From contig JAFEMX010000001.1 in the NCBI GenBank assembly GCA_016892645.1, forward strand, positions 124,001-188,000: a DNA stretch of 64,000 nt, written 5' to 3'. Within the stretch, counting starts at the first letter, position 1. Each line of letters opens with the position of its first letter. Shown here piece by piece: positions 51,626-61,073 of the stretch. The notes under the pieces are model-generated. The model saw only the letters and a list, made by a program, of their open reading frames with translations, was not told where the DNA came from and made no database searches. The position numbers were made by a program, and so were the translations under genes. The DNA comes from Micrococcaceae bacterium RIT 802 (GTDB lineage: Bacteria; Actinomycetota; Actinomycetes; Actinomycetales; Micrococcaceae).

Positions 51626-51642
51626 AAGAGCGGTGCTCTCTT
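51626..51642. promoter_or_regulatory. TetR-type operator, copy 2
   Basis: AAGAGCGGTGCTCTCTT repeats the core of the site at 51576 (AGAGCGGYGCTCT). It is about 40 bases before the TetR gene start, so it can mediate autorepression while copy 1 controls the epimerase gene. Confidence 0.6.
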
Positions 51643-51681
51643 AAGTTGACGGTGCTCGCGTAGATGGGCTTTGATGGTGGG

Positions 51682-52509
51682 ATGAGCGAGACATTGACGC
51701 CGCGCCAGCGGGCACGGGAGCAGACCATGGCCGATATCCTGCGCATTGGCAGGGAACATTTGGCGAGCCAGGGGGCCGCGGGCCTATCGCTGCGTGCCGT
51801 CGCGCGCGACCTCGGTGTGGTGTCCTCTGCGGTGTACCGATATGTCGCCAGCCGGGACGAACTGCTGACCTTGCTAATCGTCGAGGCGTACAACGACCTC
51901 GGGTCACGGGTAGAGACCGTCGTTGCCGCTGCGCCGGCCGACCCCTTCGCCCGTTTTGCCGCACTTGCCGACGCCGTTCGCGGGTGGGCGTTACGCGAGC
52001 CGGCGCGCTACGCGCTGCTGTACGGCACTCCCGTGCCGGGGTACCAAGCACCCGCCGATCGAACAAACGACGCCGGAACGCGGGTCGTCGTGGCCCTGGT
52101 CGGAATCCTCTCGGAGGCGTGGGCGACGCACGCCATCACCGGGGTGCCGGCCGGGGAAGACGCGGACCACGACCTGCCGCCCCGATTGGCCGCCGACCTC
52201 GAGGCCATCAGGCTCGACTACGCGCTCGCCCTCCCGTCCTGGCTCGTCGCCCGCGCCATGAGCTGCTGGTCCGGGCTCTTCGGTGCCGTGAACTTCGAGG
52301 TCTTCGGGCACTTCGGGGAAGCGACCTTGACCGACGCCGGCGAGATGTTCGACCAGACGATCCGGTTGCTGGCCCGCCAGATGGGTTTGGTGCAGCAACC
52401 CGAACTCCCCGTGGGCGAAGACGGGCCAGGAAGGGGCGGGGCGGAACATGTCAGTGGTTTACGGGGCCCGCACCCTTCCGGAGCCCGCCGACGGGGCGCG
52501 GGGGATTAG
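51682..52509 (+). CDS. TetR-family transcriptional regulator
   Basis: 275 aa from the ATG at 51682 (MSETLTPRQRAREQ), preceded by GATGGTGG; an in-frame ATG at 51664 adds six residues. The N-terminal helix-turn-helix is GLSLRAVARDLGVVSSAVYRYVASRDELLTLLIVEAY. The C-terminal region matches the WHG/TetR_C group seen in regulators of SDR-type genes. The last 30 residues are Gly/Arg-rich. It is divergent from the epimerase gene and probably represses both. Confidence 0.8.
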   Translation: MSETLTPRQRAREQTMADILRIGREHLASQGAAGLSLRAVARDLGVVSSAVYRYVASRDELLTLLIVEAYNDLGSRVETVVAAAPADPFARFAALADAVRGWALREPARYALLYGTPVPGYQAPADRTNDAGTRVVVALVGILSEAWATHAITGVPAGEDADHDLPPRLAADLEAIRLDYALALPSWLVARAMSCWSGLFGAVNFEVFGHFGEATLTDAGEMFDQTIRLLARQMGLVQQPELPVGEDGPGRGGAEHVSGLRGPHPSGARRRGAGD

Positions 52510-52585
52510 AGTCGGAACGACACAGCTGACACGATGCGGGCACGGTGGCCTCCCCGGGCTGCCGAGGCCGGGACAGGGATGGGCC

Positions 52586-53425
52586 ATGCCAGAAGAGGAA
52601 ACCCCAGGACGCTGGATCAGCGCGGGCGAGCGAACCTGGTTCCTGCGGCTCGAAGGCTTTGGCGTCAACGCGGGACTGGTGGTCGGCGACGACCGCGCTG
52701 CCGTCATCGACTCCGGGGCCGGGCCGACGGAGGCCGCGCAGCTCCATGCCGCAGTCCGCGAGCTCACGGACCTGCCACTGGTCCTGGTCAACACCCATGC
52801 CCACGGCGACCACTTCTTCGGCAACGCCTACTTTGCGGCCCAGGGCGTGGAGGAGATCTATGCCCACGCCCGCGCCGCACGCGCGATCGCCGACACGGGC
52901 GAGGAACAGCGACGCCTCGTCCACGCCGTCGACCCGGCGATGGCCGCGGCGGACGGCGAGCACACCGCCGTCGTCCTCCCCAACCGCCTCGTGGACGAAC
53001 AGCCCGTCGACCTGGATCTCGGCGGGCACTCCATCACCGTGTTCCACCTGGGCCGCGGACATACCGACGGCGACCTGCTGGTCGGTTCCGGCACCGTCCT
53101 CTTCGCCGGGGACCTGGTCGAGGAGGGGGCCGACCCGTCCTTCGAGGATTCGTTCCCCCGCCAGTGGGGCCAGGTCCTGGGCAAGATCATCGCGATCGAC
53201 GAGCTCTACCCCTCGATCGTCCCCGGGCACGGCCGACTGGTCGACATGGACTTCGTGCGGACCCAGCTCCAGCAGCTGCGCCAGGGCATCAGGATGTGCT
53301 CGTCGGCCATCAGCGAATCCTCGGCCGACGCGACCAAGGCCATCCCGATCCTGCCCTACACCCCGCTGCAGTCCCGCTACCTGGTGGAGCGGATGAGGGA
53401 CACCGCGGGCCTGCGGGGTGCCTAG
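52586..53425 (+). CDS. metallo-beta-lactamase-fold hydrolase
   Basis: 279 aa, ATG at 52586 after GGGATGGG. Metal ligands: NTHAHGDHFFGN (HxHxDH), GRGHTDGDLLVG (His), LFAGDLVEEGADP (Asp) and YPSIVPGHGRLVD (His). This is the glyoxalase-II/beta-lactamase-like superfamily; the C-terminal 70 residues are a helical extra region. Substrate not known. The downstream MFS gene starts eight bases before this gene's stop, so the two are co-expressed. Confidence 0.82.
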   Translation: MPEEETPGRWISAGERTWFLRLEGFGVNAGLVVGDDRAAVIDSGAGPTEAAQLHAAVRELTDLPLVLVNTHAHGDHFFGNAYFAAQGVEEIYAHARAARAIADTGEEQRRLVHAVDPAMAAADGEHTAVVLPNRLVDEQPVDLDLGGHSITVFHLGRGHTDGDLLVGSGTVLFAGDLVEEGADPSFEDSFPRQWGQVLGKIIAIDELYPSIVPGHGRLVDMDFVRTQLQQLRQGIRMCSSAISESSADATKAIPILPYTPLQSRYLVERMRDTAGLRGA

Positions 53426-54701
53426 CGCCGGCGACGCCGCAGGAGGACCAGGGGGCCGGGGCGGACTGGGGAAGAAGGTCTTCCGCGTCTACGCGCCCTC
53501 GCTGCTCTACGCCGTCGGCCAGGGCTGCGTGCTGCCCGTCATCGCCCTGAGCGCCCGCGATCTGGGCGCGAGCGTGGCCCAGGCGGCACTGGTCATCACC
53601 CTGATCGGCATCGGCTCGCTGGTGACCAACGTCCCGGCCTCGCTGCTGGTCGCCCGCCTGGGCGAACGCATCGCGATGATCGGCGCGGCCACGTGGGCCA
53701 CCGCAGGCATGGCGGCCTGCCTCGCCGCGGGAAGCCTCTGGGTTTTCGCCGCCGGCGTGCTGATGATCGGCATGGCCGGGTCGGTCTTCAACCTGGCCCG
53801 GCAGAGCTACCTCACGGACGCCGTTCCCCTGAGCCACCGGGCCCGCGCGATGTCCGGGCTCGGCGGGACCCTGCGCATCGGCCTGTTCATCGGGCCCTTC
53901 GCCGGGGCGGCGGCCATGCACTTCCTCGGGCTGTCCGGCGCATACTGGACCGGGCTGGGCGCCATGGTCGCCGCGACCCTGGTCAGCATCCGGATCCCCG
54001 AGCTCGAAGGACACGGACGGTCGGCGTCCGGGCCGGCGCCGCCAACCGCCGGCAGGGCAAGACCGGGGCACGACGGCGGTGCCGTCACCTTGCACGGGAT
54101 CATCGCCGCCCACTGGCGCATCTACGCGACGGTGGGACTCGGCATCGTGATGATCTCCGCGGTCCGGGCCACCCGGCAAGCGGTCATCCCGCTCTGGGCC
54201 GAGCAGCTGGGCATGGACGCCTCGGCGACATCGCTCATCTACGGCGTCTCGGGGGCGGTGGACATGCTGGTGTTCTACCCGGCCGGCAAGGTGATGGACC
54301 GCAAGGGGCGGACCTGGGTGGCGGTGCCGTGCATGCTCGTCATGGGCGTCGCGCTGGCGCTGATGCCCCTGACCGGCGGCCCGTTGACCCTGCTGCTGGT
54401 CGCCATGCTCCTGGGATTCGGCAACGGCATCGGATCGGGCATCGTCATGACGCTGGGCGCCGACCACTCGCCCGCTATCGGCCGCCCGCAGTTCCTGGGG
54501 TTCTGGCGGCTCATCTCCGACGCCGGCGTCATGGCCGGGCCGGTGCTGCTCTCGGCCGTCACCGCCGCCGCGACCCTGGGGGCCGGCGTCGTGGCCGTCG
54601 CCGTCGTCTCGTTCGCCGGGGCCGGACTCTTCGCCTACTTCATCCCCCGGGCGGCCCCGCCGGGAAGCCTCGACGAGCGTCGACCCCGCGGTACCGGCTA
54701 G
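53418..54701 (+). CDS. MFS drug/metabolite transporter
   Basis: 427 aa, GTG start at 53418 overlapping the metallohydrolase gene by eight bases. About 12 hydrophobic segments are present, with the first cytoplasmic loop LLVARLGERIAMIGAAT and the repeat DRKGRTWVAV in the second half. The central loop (EGHGRSASGPAPPTAGRARPGH) is long and polar. Efflux or uptake substrate unknown. Coupling with an MBL-fold hydrolase may mean detoxification and export of the same compound, which is inference. Confidence 0.78.
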   Translation: MPSAGDAAGGPGGRGGLGKKVFRVYAPSLLYAVGQGCVLPVIALSARDLGASVAQAALVITLIGIGSLVTNVPASLLVARLGERIAMIGAATWATAGMAACLAAGSLWVFAAGVLMIGMAGSVFNLARQSYLTDAVPLSHRARAMSGLGGTLRIGLFIGPFAGAAAMHFLGLSGAYWTGLGAMVAATLVSIRIPELEGHGRSASGPAPPTAGRARPGHDGGAVTLHGIIAAHWRIYATVGLGIVMISAVRATRQAVIPLWAEQLGMDASATSLIYGVSGAVDMLVFYPAGKVMDRKGRTWVAVPCMLVMGVALALMPLTGGPLTLLLVAMLLGFGNGIGSGIVMTLGADHSPAIGRPQFLGFWRLISDAGVMAGPVLLSAVTAAATLGAGVVAVAVVSFAGAGLFAYFIPRAAPPGSLDERRPRGTG

Positions 54702-54708
54702 CGCGGGC

Positions 54709-55629
54709 TCAGCGCCAGCGCCCGCGCCGACGCGTCTGGTGGGAGAAGACCCCCGAGAGCAAGCCGAACAGGCAACCCGCTGCCCCGATGACCAGCAGTG
54801 CGCCGGAGACCAGGAACCAGTTCCGCTCCGTGGTCCCTGCGGTGGGGCCCAGCTGCGAGACGAAGAAGTAGATGCCGGCAGCTCCGATGAAGCCCACGAC
54901 CCCGGGGAACCACAGCAGCGTCGGCCAGGTCCCGGACGAGGCCCAGAACGCGTCCGGCCCGTCCCAGCGGTTCCAGGCCGGTTCCCGGCGCAAGATGACG
55001 AGACCGGCCAGCAGCCCCCAGAACCCGGCGACCAGGTAGGCGGCGACGATGTCGGACGGCCGGTGCCAGCCCAACGCGAACGTCGAGATCCCGGTGACGG
55101 CGGCATAGAGGCCACCACAAGCAGCGATCAGCGGCCGCCACCGGGGCGAGGTGACCAGGAAGACGGCGATGAGCGCCGACGTCGCCACCGTGGTGTGTCC
55201 GGAGGGGAACGAGTTCATCGTCGCCTCGGAGATGCCCATGTCCGGGCGGGAGAGCACCAGGTGCTTGAGGACCTGGGTGGAGCCGGTTGCCGCCCCGAAC
55301 GCCAACGCGGCCACCACCGGGGCATACAGGCTGCGTCGCACGATCGCCGCCACCACCAGCGCCAGCAGGGCCACGACCCCGGAGACCAGGGGAAGCTCGT
55401 TCAGGAAGGACAACGCCGCCGACCGGGTCCGCCCCTCGTTGACGAACGAAACGGCCCCCTGCAGGGCATCGTCGTCGGCCTGCTGGCCGGTGGGGGTGAG
55501 CACAAACGCCCAGTAGGCCACGCCGAACAACCCGGCGAGCAACAGCATCGCCAGGATCCAGAGTCCGGGATTGCGTGCGGCCCGATGCGGGCCGCCTCCG
55601 ACAACGGGTATTTCCATGGTGTCGTTCAT
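54709..55629 (-). CDS. PAP2-family membrane phosphatase
   Basis: 306 aa, ATG at 55629. The three phosphatase motifs are visible: KHLVLSRPDMG, NSFPSGHTTVATSALI (PSGH) and FALGWHRPSDIVAAY (H...RPSD). Around them are about seven to eight hydrophobic helices, the N-terminal ones without catalytic residues. PAP2 enzymes dephosphorylate undecaprenyl-pyrophosphate or phosphatidate; the exact substrate here is open. It is divergent from menC; starts are 63 bases apart. It converges with the MFS gene with seven bases between stops. Confidence 0.85.
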   Translation of the reverse strand: MNDTMEIPVVGGGPHRAARNPGLWILAMLLLAGLFGVAYWAFVLTPTGQQADDDALQGAVSFVNEGRTRSAALSFLNELPLVSGVVALLALVVAAIVRRSLYAPVVAALAFGAATGSTQVLKHLVLSRPDMGISEATMNSFPSGHTTVATSALIAVFLVTSPRWRPLIAACGGLYAAVTGISTFALGWHRPSDIVAAYLVAGFWGLLAGLVILRREPAWNRWDGPDAFWASSGTWPTLLWFPGVVGFIGAAGIYFFVSQLGPTAGTTERNWFLVSGALLVIGAAGCLFGLLSGVFSHQTRRRGRWR

Positions 55630-55692
55630 TTGCCTATAGCGTCCCACAATCCGCCTCCGGTCCGGCGGAGCCGACGCCGATACGATGTGTAG

Positions 55693-56763
55693 ATGGTTAT
55701 CCCGGACAACGCACCCTCGGCCGACGGCGTTCCCGACCGGCACCCCGGAGAGACCAAGGCCACTCCTGCCGCCCGGCCGACCGTCGACGAACTCGTCTCC
55801 ACCGCCCACGTGGTCTCCCTGCCGATGAGGGTGCGCTTCCGCGGTGTCACCCACCGCGAGGTCCTGCTGCTGGACGGCCCCGCGGGGTGGGCCGAATTCT
55901 CCCCCTTCCTCGAATACGACGACCAGGAGTCGGAGCCGTGGCTGCGCTGCGCCATCGAGGCGGGCTGGCAGGGATTCCCCGAACCGGTCCGCAGCACGGT
56001 CCCGGTCAACGCCACCGTCCCCGCAGTCCACGCGGCCGGCGTCGAGTCCGTGCTGGCCTCCTTCGATGCCGCACACACCGTGAAGATCAAGGTCGCCGAA
56101 AAGGGCCAGACCCTGCACGACGACGTGGCCCGGGTCGCAGAGGTCCGTCGCCTGCTGCCCGGGGCGGCGCTGCGGGTGGACGCCAACGCCGGCTGGACAC
56201 ATGACCAGGCGCTGGAGGCCCTCGAGGCGCTCGCCGGATTCGACCTGCAGTACGCCGAGCAACCGGTCGCCGGCATCGACGGGCTCGGGCGCTTGCGCGC
56301 CGAGGTCATCCGCCGCGGCCTGGGCGTGCCGATCGCCGCCGATGAATCCGTCCGCAAGGAATCCGATCCGCTGGCCGTCGCCCGCGCCGGGGCCGCCGAC
56401 CTGATCATCGTGAAGGGCCAGCCGCTCGGGGGCATCCGCCGTGCCCTGTCCATCGTCGCCGAGGCGGGCCTTCCCGCCGTCGTCTCCTCGGCACTGGACT
56501 CCTCGGTCGGGATCCGCACCGGTGCCGCCCTGGCCGCGGCCTTGCCCGAGCTGCCCTATGCGTGCGGCTTGGGCACCGTTTCCCTGTTCGACGCCGACGT
56601 TTCCACCGATCGCTACGAGGCGCGCGGCGGCGTCCTGGACCTGCGCCGCATCGAAGCGGATCCCGACCTGCTCCGCCGGCACGCGGCACCGATCGAGCGG
56701 CACAAGTGGTGGATCGATCGACTGCGCCGTTGCGCCCGGCTGTTGGGGCCCGAGCCGTCCTAG
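55693..56763 (+). CDS. menC: o-succinylbenzoate synthase
   Basis: 356 aa, ATG at 55693. Enolase-superfamily signature: the KIK-type lysine in HTVKIKVAEKG, metal ligands Asp in RVDANAGW, Glu in LQYAEQPV and Asp in IAADES, and the second lysine in LIIVKGQPLGG. It dehydrates SHCHC to o-succinylbenzoate in menaquinone synthesis. The first 35 residues form a polar, Pro-rich extension. menD follows after nine bases, supporting the assignment. Confidence 0.93.
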   Translation: MVIPDNAPSADGVPDRHPGETKATPAARPTVDELVSTAHVVSLPMRVRFRGVTHREVLLLDGPAGWAEFSPFLEYDDQESEPWLRCAIEAGWQGFPEPVRSTVPVNATVPAVHAAGVESVLASFDAAHTVKIKVAEKGQTLHDDVARVAEVRRLLPGAALRVDANAGWTHDQALEALEALAGFDLQYAEQPVAGIDGLGRLRAEVIRRGLGVPIAADESVRKESDPLAVARAGAADLIIVKGQPLGGIRRALSIVAEAGLPAVVSSALDSSVGIRTGAALAAALPELPYACGLGTVSLFDADVSTDRYEARGGVLDLRRIEADPDLLRRHAAPIERHKWWIDRLRRCARLLGPEPS

Positions 56764-56772
56764 GATGGGTTC

Positions 56773-58578
56773 ATGACCGCGCCCGAAACACTGCTGACCT
56801 CGTTCGACGCCGCATGTTCGGCGGTGCGGACGCTGTCGGACGAAGGGGTGCGCGAAGTCGTCCTGTGCCCCGGATCGCGCAGCGCGCCGTTGGCCTATGC
56901 GCTCGCCGAAGCCGAACAATCCGGCGTCCTGCGGGTGCACGTGCGGATCGACGAGCGAGACGCCGGGTTCACGGCGCTGGGCCTGTCGCTGGCGACCAGC
57001 CGTCCGGTGGCCATCGTCACCACCTCGGGCACCGCCGTGGGCGAACTGCTGCCCGCGGTCATGGAGGCCAACCATGCGGCAGTTCCCCTGGTGGTGGTCT
57101 CCGCCGACCGGCCCGCCGAACTGCGCGGCACCGGGGCGAACCAGACCACCCGGCAGGCGGGTCTCTTCGGCACCCATGTGCGCTGCAGCGTTGATGTGGA
57201 GGCCGGCATCGATCCGGCAGCGGACATCCGCCGCGCACTGCTGGCCAGCGAGGGGATGACGCTGACCGGCGGTGACGCGGACCTGAATCCTTTGGCCGCG
57301 GGCACCAACACGCCCCCGCCGGCAACGCAGCACACCCACCTCCAGCAGTCGGTCCGCGGACCCGTCCAGGTCAACCTCGCCTTCCGCGATCCTCTGGTGC
57401 CCGGCGACGAAGACGCCCGCCCCGCGTCGGCGGCCGGCGGCCCCGATACTCCCCAAGCCATTCAGATGGATCTGACGGGACAGGATGCCGACGGCGAATT
57501 GATCGAGATCGTGCGCGCTGCGGACCTGCCCGCACGGCGCACCGTGGTGGTGGCCGGGCACGACGCCACGGCCCTGGCCGAACGGTTCGCCCGGGCACTG
57601 GGCCTGCCCCTGCTGGCCGAACCAAGCTCCAATGCACGCTTTGGGCCCCAGGCCATCGGCCCCTACCGCGTTCTGCTGGAGTCGTTCGACGCCCGGATCG
57701 AACGCGTGGTCGTCTTCGGCCGGCCGACGCTGAGCCGTCCGGTCGCCCGACTGCTGGCCAACCGGGATCATCCCTCGGCCCTCTACGTCCCCGAACCGGT
57801 CGCCTGGTTCGAGCCGGGACGCCGGGACGACCGGGTCATCACCGAACTCACCGAACTCGCAGCCTTCGCCGGCCGGGCCACCGAGGGCTGGCTCGGTGAA
57901 TGGATAGCCGCCGCGTTGCGCGCGACGTCCATCATCCAAGAAGCGACGGCTACCGAAAACCTGACCGGGCTGGAGTTGGCACGGTTGGTCTGGGACGCCG
58001 ACACGGGACCGCTGGTCCTCGGGTCCTCGAACGCGATCCGTGATGCCGACCTGGCGGCAGTGCCCGGAACATCCGGCCGCCCCGTTTATGCGAACCGTGG
58101 CCTCGCCGGAATCGATGGGACGCTGGCGACGGCCACCGGCATTGCCCTGGGAACGACGGCGCATCCGGGGGAGCGCACGACGGTGCTCCTGGGCGACGTG
58201 ACGTTCCTGCACGATGTCGGCGGGTTGTTCGTGGGGTCCGGTGAGAGGGTGCCGCCGATGGACCTGGTGGTGCTCAACGACGGGGGAGGTGCCATCTTCT
58301 CCACGCTCGAACACGGTGCCCTGGCCGAACAGCCAACGTATGCGGGGACCGTTGAACGGTACTTCGGGACCCCGCATGCCGTTGACCTGCGCGCGCTGGC
58401 CGCGGCCTACGGGCTGGACTACGTCCGGGTCGACGAAAGCCGTGCCCTGGACGCCGTGCTGGCAGCCGGACCGACTGCCGCCTCGGAGACGCGCCGGCGC
58501 ATCGTCGACGTGCGGATCGACCGCACCGGTTTGCGCGCACTGCACCGGGGCATCATCGCCAGGGTCGCCGCCGGATGA
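56773..58578 (+). CDS. menD: SEPHCHC synthase (MenD)
   Basis: 601 aa, ATG at 56773. ThDP enzyme: VLCPGSRSAPLAYALAEAEQSG is the conserved N-terminal block, VHVRIDERDAGFTALG has the cofactor glutamate, and the ThDP motif is GDVTFLHDVGGLFVG near 473 with NDGGGAIFSTLEHG near 501. It joins 2-oxoglutarate to isochorismate. Between the first and middle domains is a polar stretch (about 170-225) longer than in E. coli. It ends just before a terminator. Confidence 0.95.
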   Translation: MTAPETLLTSFDAACSAVRTLSDEGVREVVLCPGSRSAPLAYALAEAEQSGVLRVHVRIDERDAGFTALGLSLATSRPVAIVTTSGTAVGELLPAVMEANHAAVPLVVVSADRPAELRGTGANQTTRQAGLFGTHVRCSVDVEAGIDPAADIRRALLASEGMTLTGGDADLNPLAAGTNTPPPATQHTHLQQSVRGPVQVNLAFRDPLVPGDEDARPASAAGGPDTPQAIQMDLTGQDADGELIEIVRAADLPARRTVVVAGHDATALAERFARALGLPLLAEPSSNARFGPQAIGPYRVLLESFDARIERVVVFGRPTLSRPVARLLANRDHPSALYVPEPVAWFEPGRRDDRVITELTELAAFAGRATEGWLGEWIAAALRATSIIQEATATENLTGLELARLVWDADTGPLVLGSSNAIRDADLAAVPGTSGRPVYANRGLAGIDGTLATATGIALGTTAHPGERTTVLLGDVTFLHDVGGLFVGSGERVPPMDLVVLNDGGGAIFSTLEHGALAEQPTYAGTVERYFGTPHAVDLRALAAAYGLDYVRVDESRALDAVLAAGPTAASETRRRIVDVRIDRTGLRALHRGIIARVAAG

Positions 58579-58594
58579 AAAGCCGCATGAAATA

Positions 58595-58626
58595 GGCGTG
58601 GCCCCCGCCGAAGCGGGGACCACGCC
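58595..58626. terminator. terminator between menD and the amino-acid ABC operon
   Basis: GGCGTGGCCCCCGC (58595-58608) pairs with GCGGGGACCACGCC (58613-58626) with one mismatch and a CGAA loop. It lies between the converging menD (stop 58578) and ATPase (stop 58648) genes, so it can serve both directions. Confidence 0.75.
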
Positions 58627-58647
58627 GTCGTCCTGACGCGACGAGGG

Positions 58648-59403
58648 TCAGAGGACCTTCGAAAGGAACAGCTGGGTGCGTTCGTGCTGCGGATTGCCCA
58701 GGACGTCCTCGGGCTTGCCCTGTTCGACGACGACCCCGCCGTCCATGAACACCACCCGGTCACCCACTTCACGGGCGAAGCCCATCTCGTGGGTCACCAC
58801 CATCATGGTCATGCCCTCGTCGGCGAGCTGGCGCATGACGGCCAGCACATCGCCCACGAGTTCGGGGTCCAATGCCGAGGTCGGTTCATCGAAGAGCATC
58901 ATGTCGGGATCCATCGACAGGGCGCGGGCGATGGCCACCCGCTGCTGCTGGCCACCCGACAGCTGGGAGGGGAAGGCATCTGCGCGATCGCCCAACCCGA
59001 CCTTCTCCAGGTTCCCCTGGGCGATCCGACGGGCCTCGTCCTTACCGCGCTTCTTGGCCCGGCGCTGGGCCAAGGTGAGGTTGTCCAGCACGTTGAGGTG
59101 GGGGAACAGGTTGAACTGCTGGAACACCATGCCGATCCGGGTGCGGACCTTGTCCAGATCCGTCTCCGGGTCGGTGATGTCGATGCCCTCGACGAGGATG
59201 GTGCCTTCGGTGGGCTCCTCGAGCCGGTTGACACAGCGCAGCAGCGTCGACTTGCCCGAGCCGGAGGGGCCGATCACGCAGACCACCTCGCCTTGGTCGA
59301 CGTGGAAGTCGATGCCGGTGAGGACTTCCTTGTCCCCGAAGCTCTTGTGGAGGCCGCGGACCTCGATGGCCGGGGTGGCGGATACGGATTCCCGTGGGTT
59401 CAT
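58648..59403 (-). CDS. amino-acid ABC importer ATP-binding protein
   Basis: 251 aa, ATG at 59403. Walker [10 protein letters not shown] near residue 44, Q-loop [10 protein letters not shown], signature [16 protein letters not shown], Walker [14 protein letters not shown], switch [15 protein letters not shown]. GlnQ/HisP type and very similar in layout to the ATPase at 36801, which belongs to a different transporter. Last gene of a three-gene importer. Confidence 0.92.
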   Translation of the reverse strand: MNPRESVSATPAIEVRGLHKSFGDKEVLTGIDFHVDQGEVVCVIGPSGSGKSTLLRCVNRLEEPTEGTILVEGIDITDPETDLDKVRTRIGMVFQQFNLFPHLNVLDNLTLAQRRAKKRGKDEARRIAQGNLEKVGLGDRADAFPSQLSGGQQQRVAIARALSMDPDMMLFDEPTSALDPELVGDVLAVMRQLADEGMTMMVVTHEMGFAREVGDRVVFMDGGVVVEQGKPEDVLGNPQHERTQLFLSKVL

Positions 59404-59408
59404 GGGCG

Positions 59409-60194
59409 TTACCGTCCTCTATTTTGGTGGCGTTCCAGCTTGGCGACGAGCTGGGTCAGCGGAAGCGTGATGATCAGATACATCAGACCGGCCATGATTA
59501 GTGGCGTGGCATTGGCGGTCTGCGACAGCGAGTCACGGGCAAATGTGGTCAACTCCCGATCGCCCAAAGCCATACCGGCAATGAACAGCAGGGAGGTGTC
59601 CTTGATGAGGATGACCAATTCATTCGTCAACGGCGGGGTGATGATGCGGAATGCCTGGGGCAGGACCACGGACACCATTGTCCAGGCCGGCGCCATGCCC
59701 AGCGAGCGAGCCGCTTCGCGTTGCCCGGGGGGAACCGCTTGGATGCCCGCACGAATGGTCTCGGCAATGTAGGCGCCGGAGACCAGGATCAGAGCCAAAA
59801 GCCCAGCGCCAGCGCTGCCGCCCGGCGGGTGCCAGCTGAAAGCGATCGGCACGGCATATGCCATGCCAAAAATGACCAGCAGGGCCGGGAGCCCACGGAA
59901 AAGTTCGATATACGCTGTGGACAACCAGCGGTAGGGTGCTACTGGCGACAGCTTCATCAGGGCGAGCAACAGCCCCAGTAAGAGGCCACCGACAAAGGCG
60001 ATAGCCGTATAGACCACGGTGTTCTTAGCCGCTGTGACCAAAATATCCGGCCAGACCTGCTTGGCTACGTCCATGTCCAGGAAGTAGAACTTAATGGTCT
60101 TCCAATCAGCAACGAAGACAAGGGCCACAATGGCGATGACAAGGACGAGGTAAAGGCTGCCCTGGAAGAGGCGCCTACGGGTGGAGGGTTTCAA
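59409..60194 (-). CDS. amino-acid ABC importer permease
   Basis: 261 aa, ATG at 60194. HisM/GlnP-type permease: about five hydrophobic helices, with the coupling loop [50 protein letters not shown]. It starts with a basic cytoplasmic segment and one extra leading helix. It forms the membrane channel with the ATPase, five bases downstream. The permease is separate here, in contrast to the fused gene at 35314. Confidence 0.9.
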   Translation of the reverse strand: MKPSTRRRLFQGSLYLVLVIAIVALVFVADWKTIKFYFLDMDVAKQVWPDILVTAAKNTVVYTAIAFVGGLLLGLLLALMKLSPVAPYRWLSTAYIELFRGLPALLVIFGMAYAVPIAFSWHPPGGSAGAGLLALILVSGAYIAETIRAGIQAVPPGQREAARSLGMAPAWTMVSVVLPQAFRIITPPLTNELVILIKDTSLLFIAGMALGDRELTTFARDSLSQTANATPLIMAGLMYLIITLPLTQLVAKLERHQNRGR

Positions 60195-60220
60195 CGGTGT
60201 GGCCTTCCGGACGGTGTCAG

Positions 60221-60256
60221 GGGTTCGCCCTGGGGAGTGACCCCCAGGGCGAACCC
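60221..60256 (-). promoter_or_regulatory. intercistronic hairpin between binding-protein and permease genes
   Basis: GGGTTCGCCCTGGGG (60221-60235) and CCCCAGGGCGAACCC (60242-60256) form a perfect 15-bp stem. It lies in the gap between the binding-protein gene (stop 60264) and the permease start (60194). With no T-run, it may act as partial terminator or mRNA stabiliser, giving more binding protein than permease. Confidence 0.65.
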
Positions 60257-60263
60257 ATCTGGA

Positions 60264-61073
60264 CTACTTCGTGGAGAAGTACTTGTCGTAGATTTCCTGG
60301 TACTTGCCGTTGTCCTTCAGCTCGGCGAGCTTGGCGTCGAGCTCCTTCAGTAGGGCCTCGGTGCCTTCCTTCTTGACCGCGAAGCCGTACTTCTCGTCGG
60401 TCTTGTACTTCGCAACGATCTCGAACTTGCCGCCTTGCGTGTGCTCGAGGTTGACCGGGAGATCCTGCAGCACCGCGTCGACACCCTTGGACTGCAGTGC
60501 CGGGAAAAGCTCAGCATCCGACGGGTAGGACTGAACCTTGGTGTCGGAGGGGACGTTCTCCCGCGTGTACTTCTCGCCCGTGGTCCCCTGCTGGACACCC
60601 ACGGTCTTGCCGGCGAGGTCCTCGATCGACTTGATATCCGAACCTGCAGGGACCAGAAGCGACTGCTCGGAGTCGTAATAACCTTCGGTGAAGCTCAGCT
60701 TCTTCTCGCGATCGGGGGTGATGGTCATGGCGCTGGCGCCCATGTCGCACTGGCCGGAGGCCAAGACGACGCCGGACTGCAAGCCATCGAAGCCCACGTC
60801 CTTGACCTGCAGCTTCAGTCCCATCGAATCGGCGATGGCACCCACCAGATCCATGTCGAAGCCGGTGTACTTTCCACCCTCTTCGTACTCGAAGGGCTTG
60901 TAGGGGATGTCCGAGCAGACGGTCAGCGTGCCGGCCTGGACAAGCCCCAGGTCGTCTCCGCCTCCGGAACCGGAGCTGGCCGAACCGCTGTCGGAGCCGC
61001 CGCAGGCGGTCAGGGACATCAGGGCGACGGCCGATACGGCCAGGGCCTTGGTGAAGGTGGAGTGAATCCGCAT
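60264..61073 (-). CDS. amino-acid ABC importer substrate-binding lipoprotein
   Basis: 269 aa, ATG at 61073. Lipoprotein signal with lipobox LTAC and the anchoring Cys24, then a Gly/Ser-rich linker. The family-3 solute-binding domain follows (TLTVCSDIPYKPFEYEEGGKYTGFDMDLVGAIADSMGL; SAMTITPDREKKLSFTEGYY; GKTVGVQQGTTGEKYT). First gene of the importer operon. Likely substrates are polar amino acids such as cystine, glutamine or arginine; sequence does not decide. Confidence 0.9.
   Translation of the reverse strand: MRIHSTFTKALAVSAVALMSLTACGGSDSGSASSGSGGGDDLGLVQAGTLTVCSDIPYKPFEYEEGGKYTGFDMDLVGAIADSMGLKLQVKDVGFDGLQSGVVLASGQCDMGASAMTITPDREKKLSFTEGYYDSEQSLLVPAGSDIKSIEDLAGKTVGVQQGTTGEKYTRENVPSDTKVQSYPSDAELFPALQSKGVDAVLQDLPVNLEHTQGGKFEIVAKYKTDEKYGFAVKKEGTEALLKELDAKLAELKDNGKYQEIYDKYFSTK

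Noticed and set aside
54709-58623. A 1304-residue open reading on the minus strand opposite menC and menD
   Set aside because: Only its last 306 residues (the PAP2 phosphatase) look like protein. The rest is antisense to menC/menD, is Gly/Arg/Gln-rich and is a by-product of high GC content.
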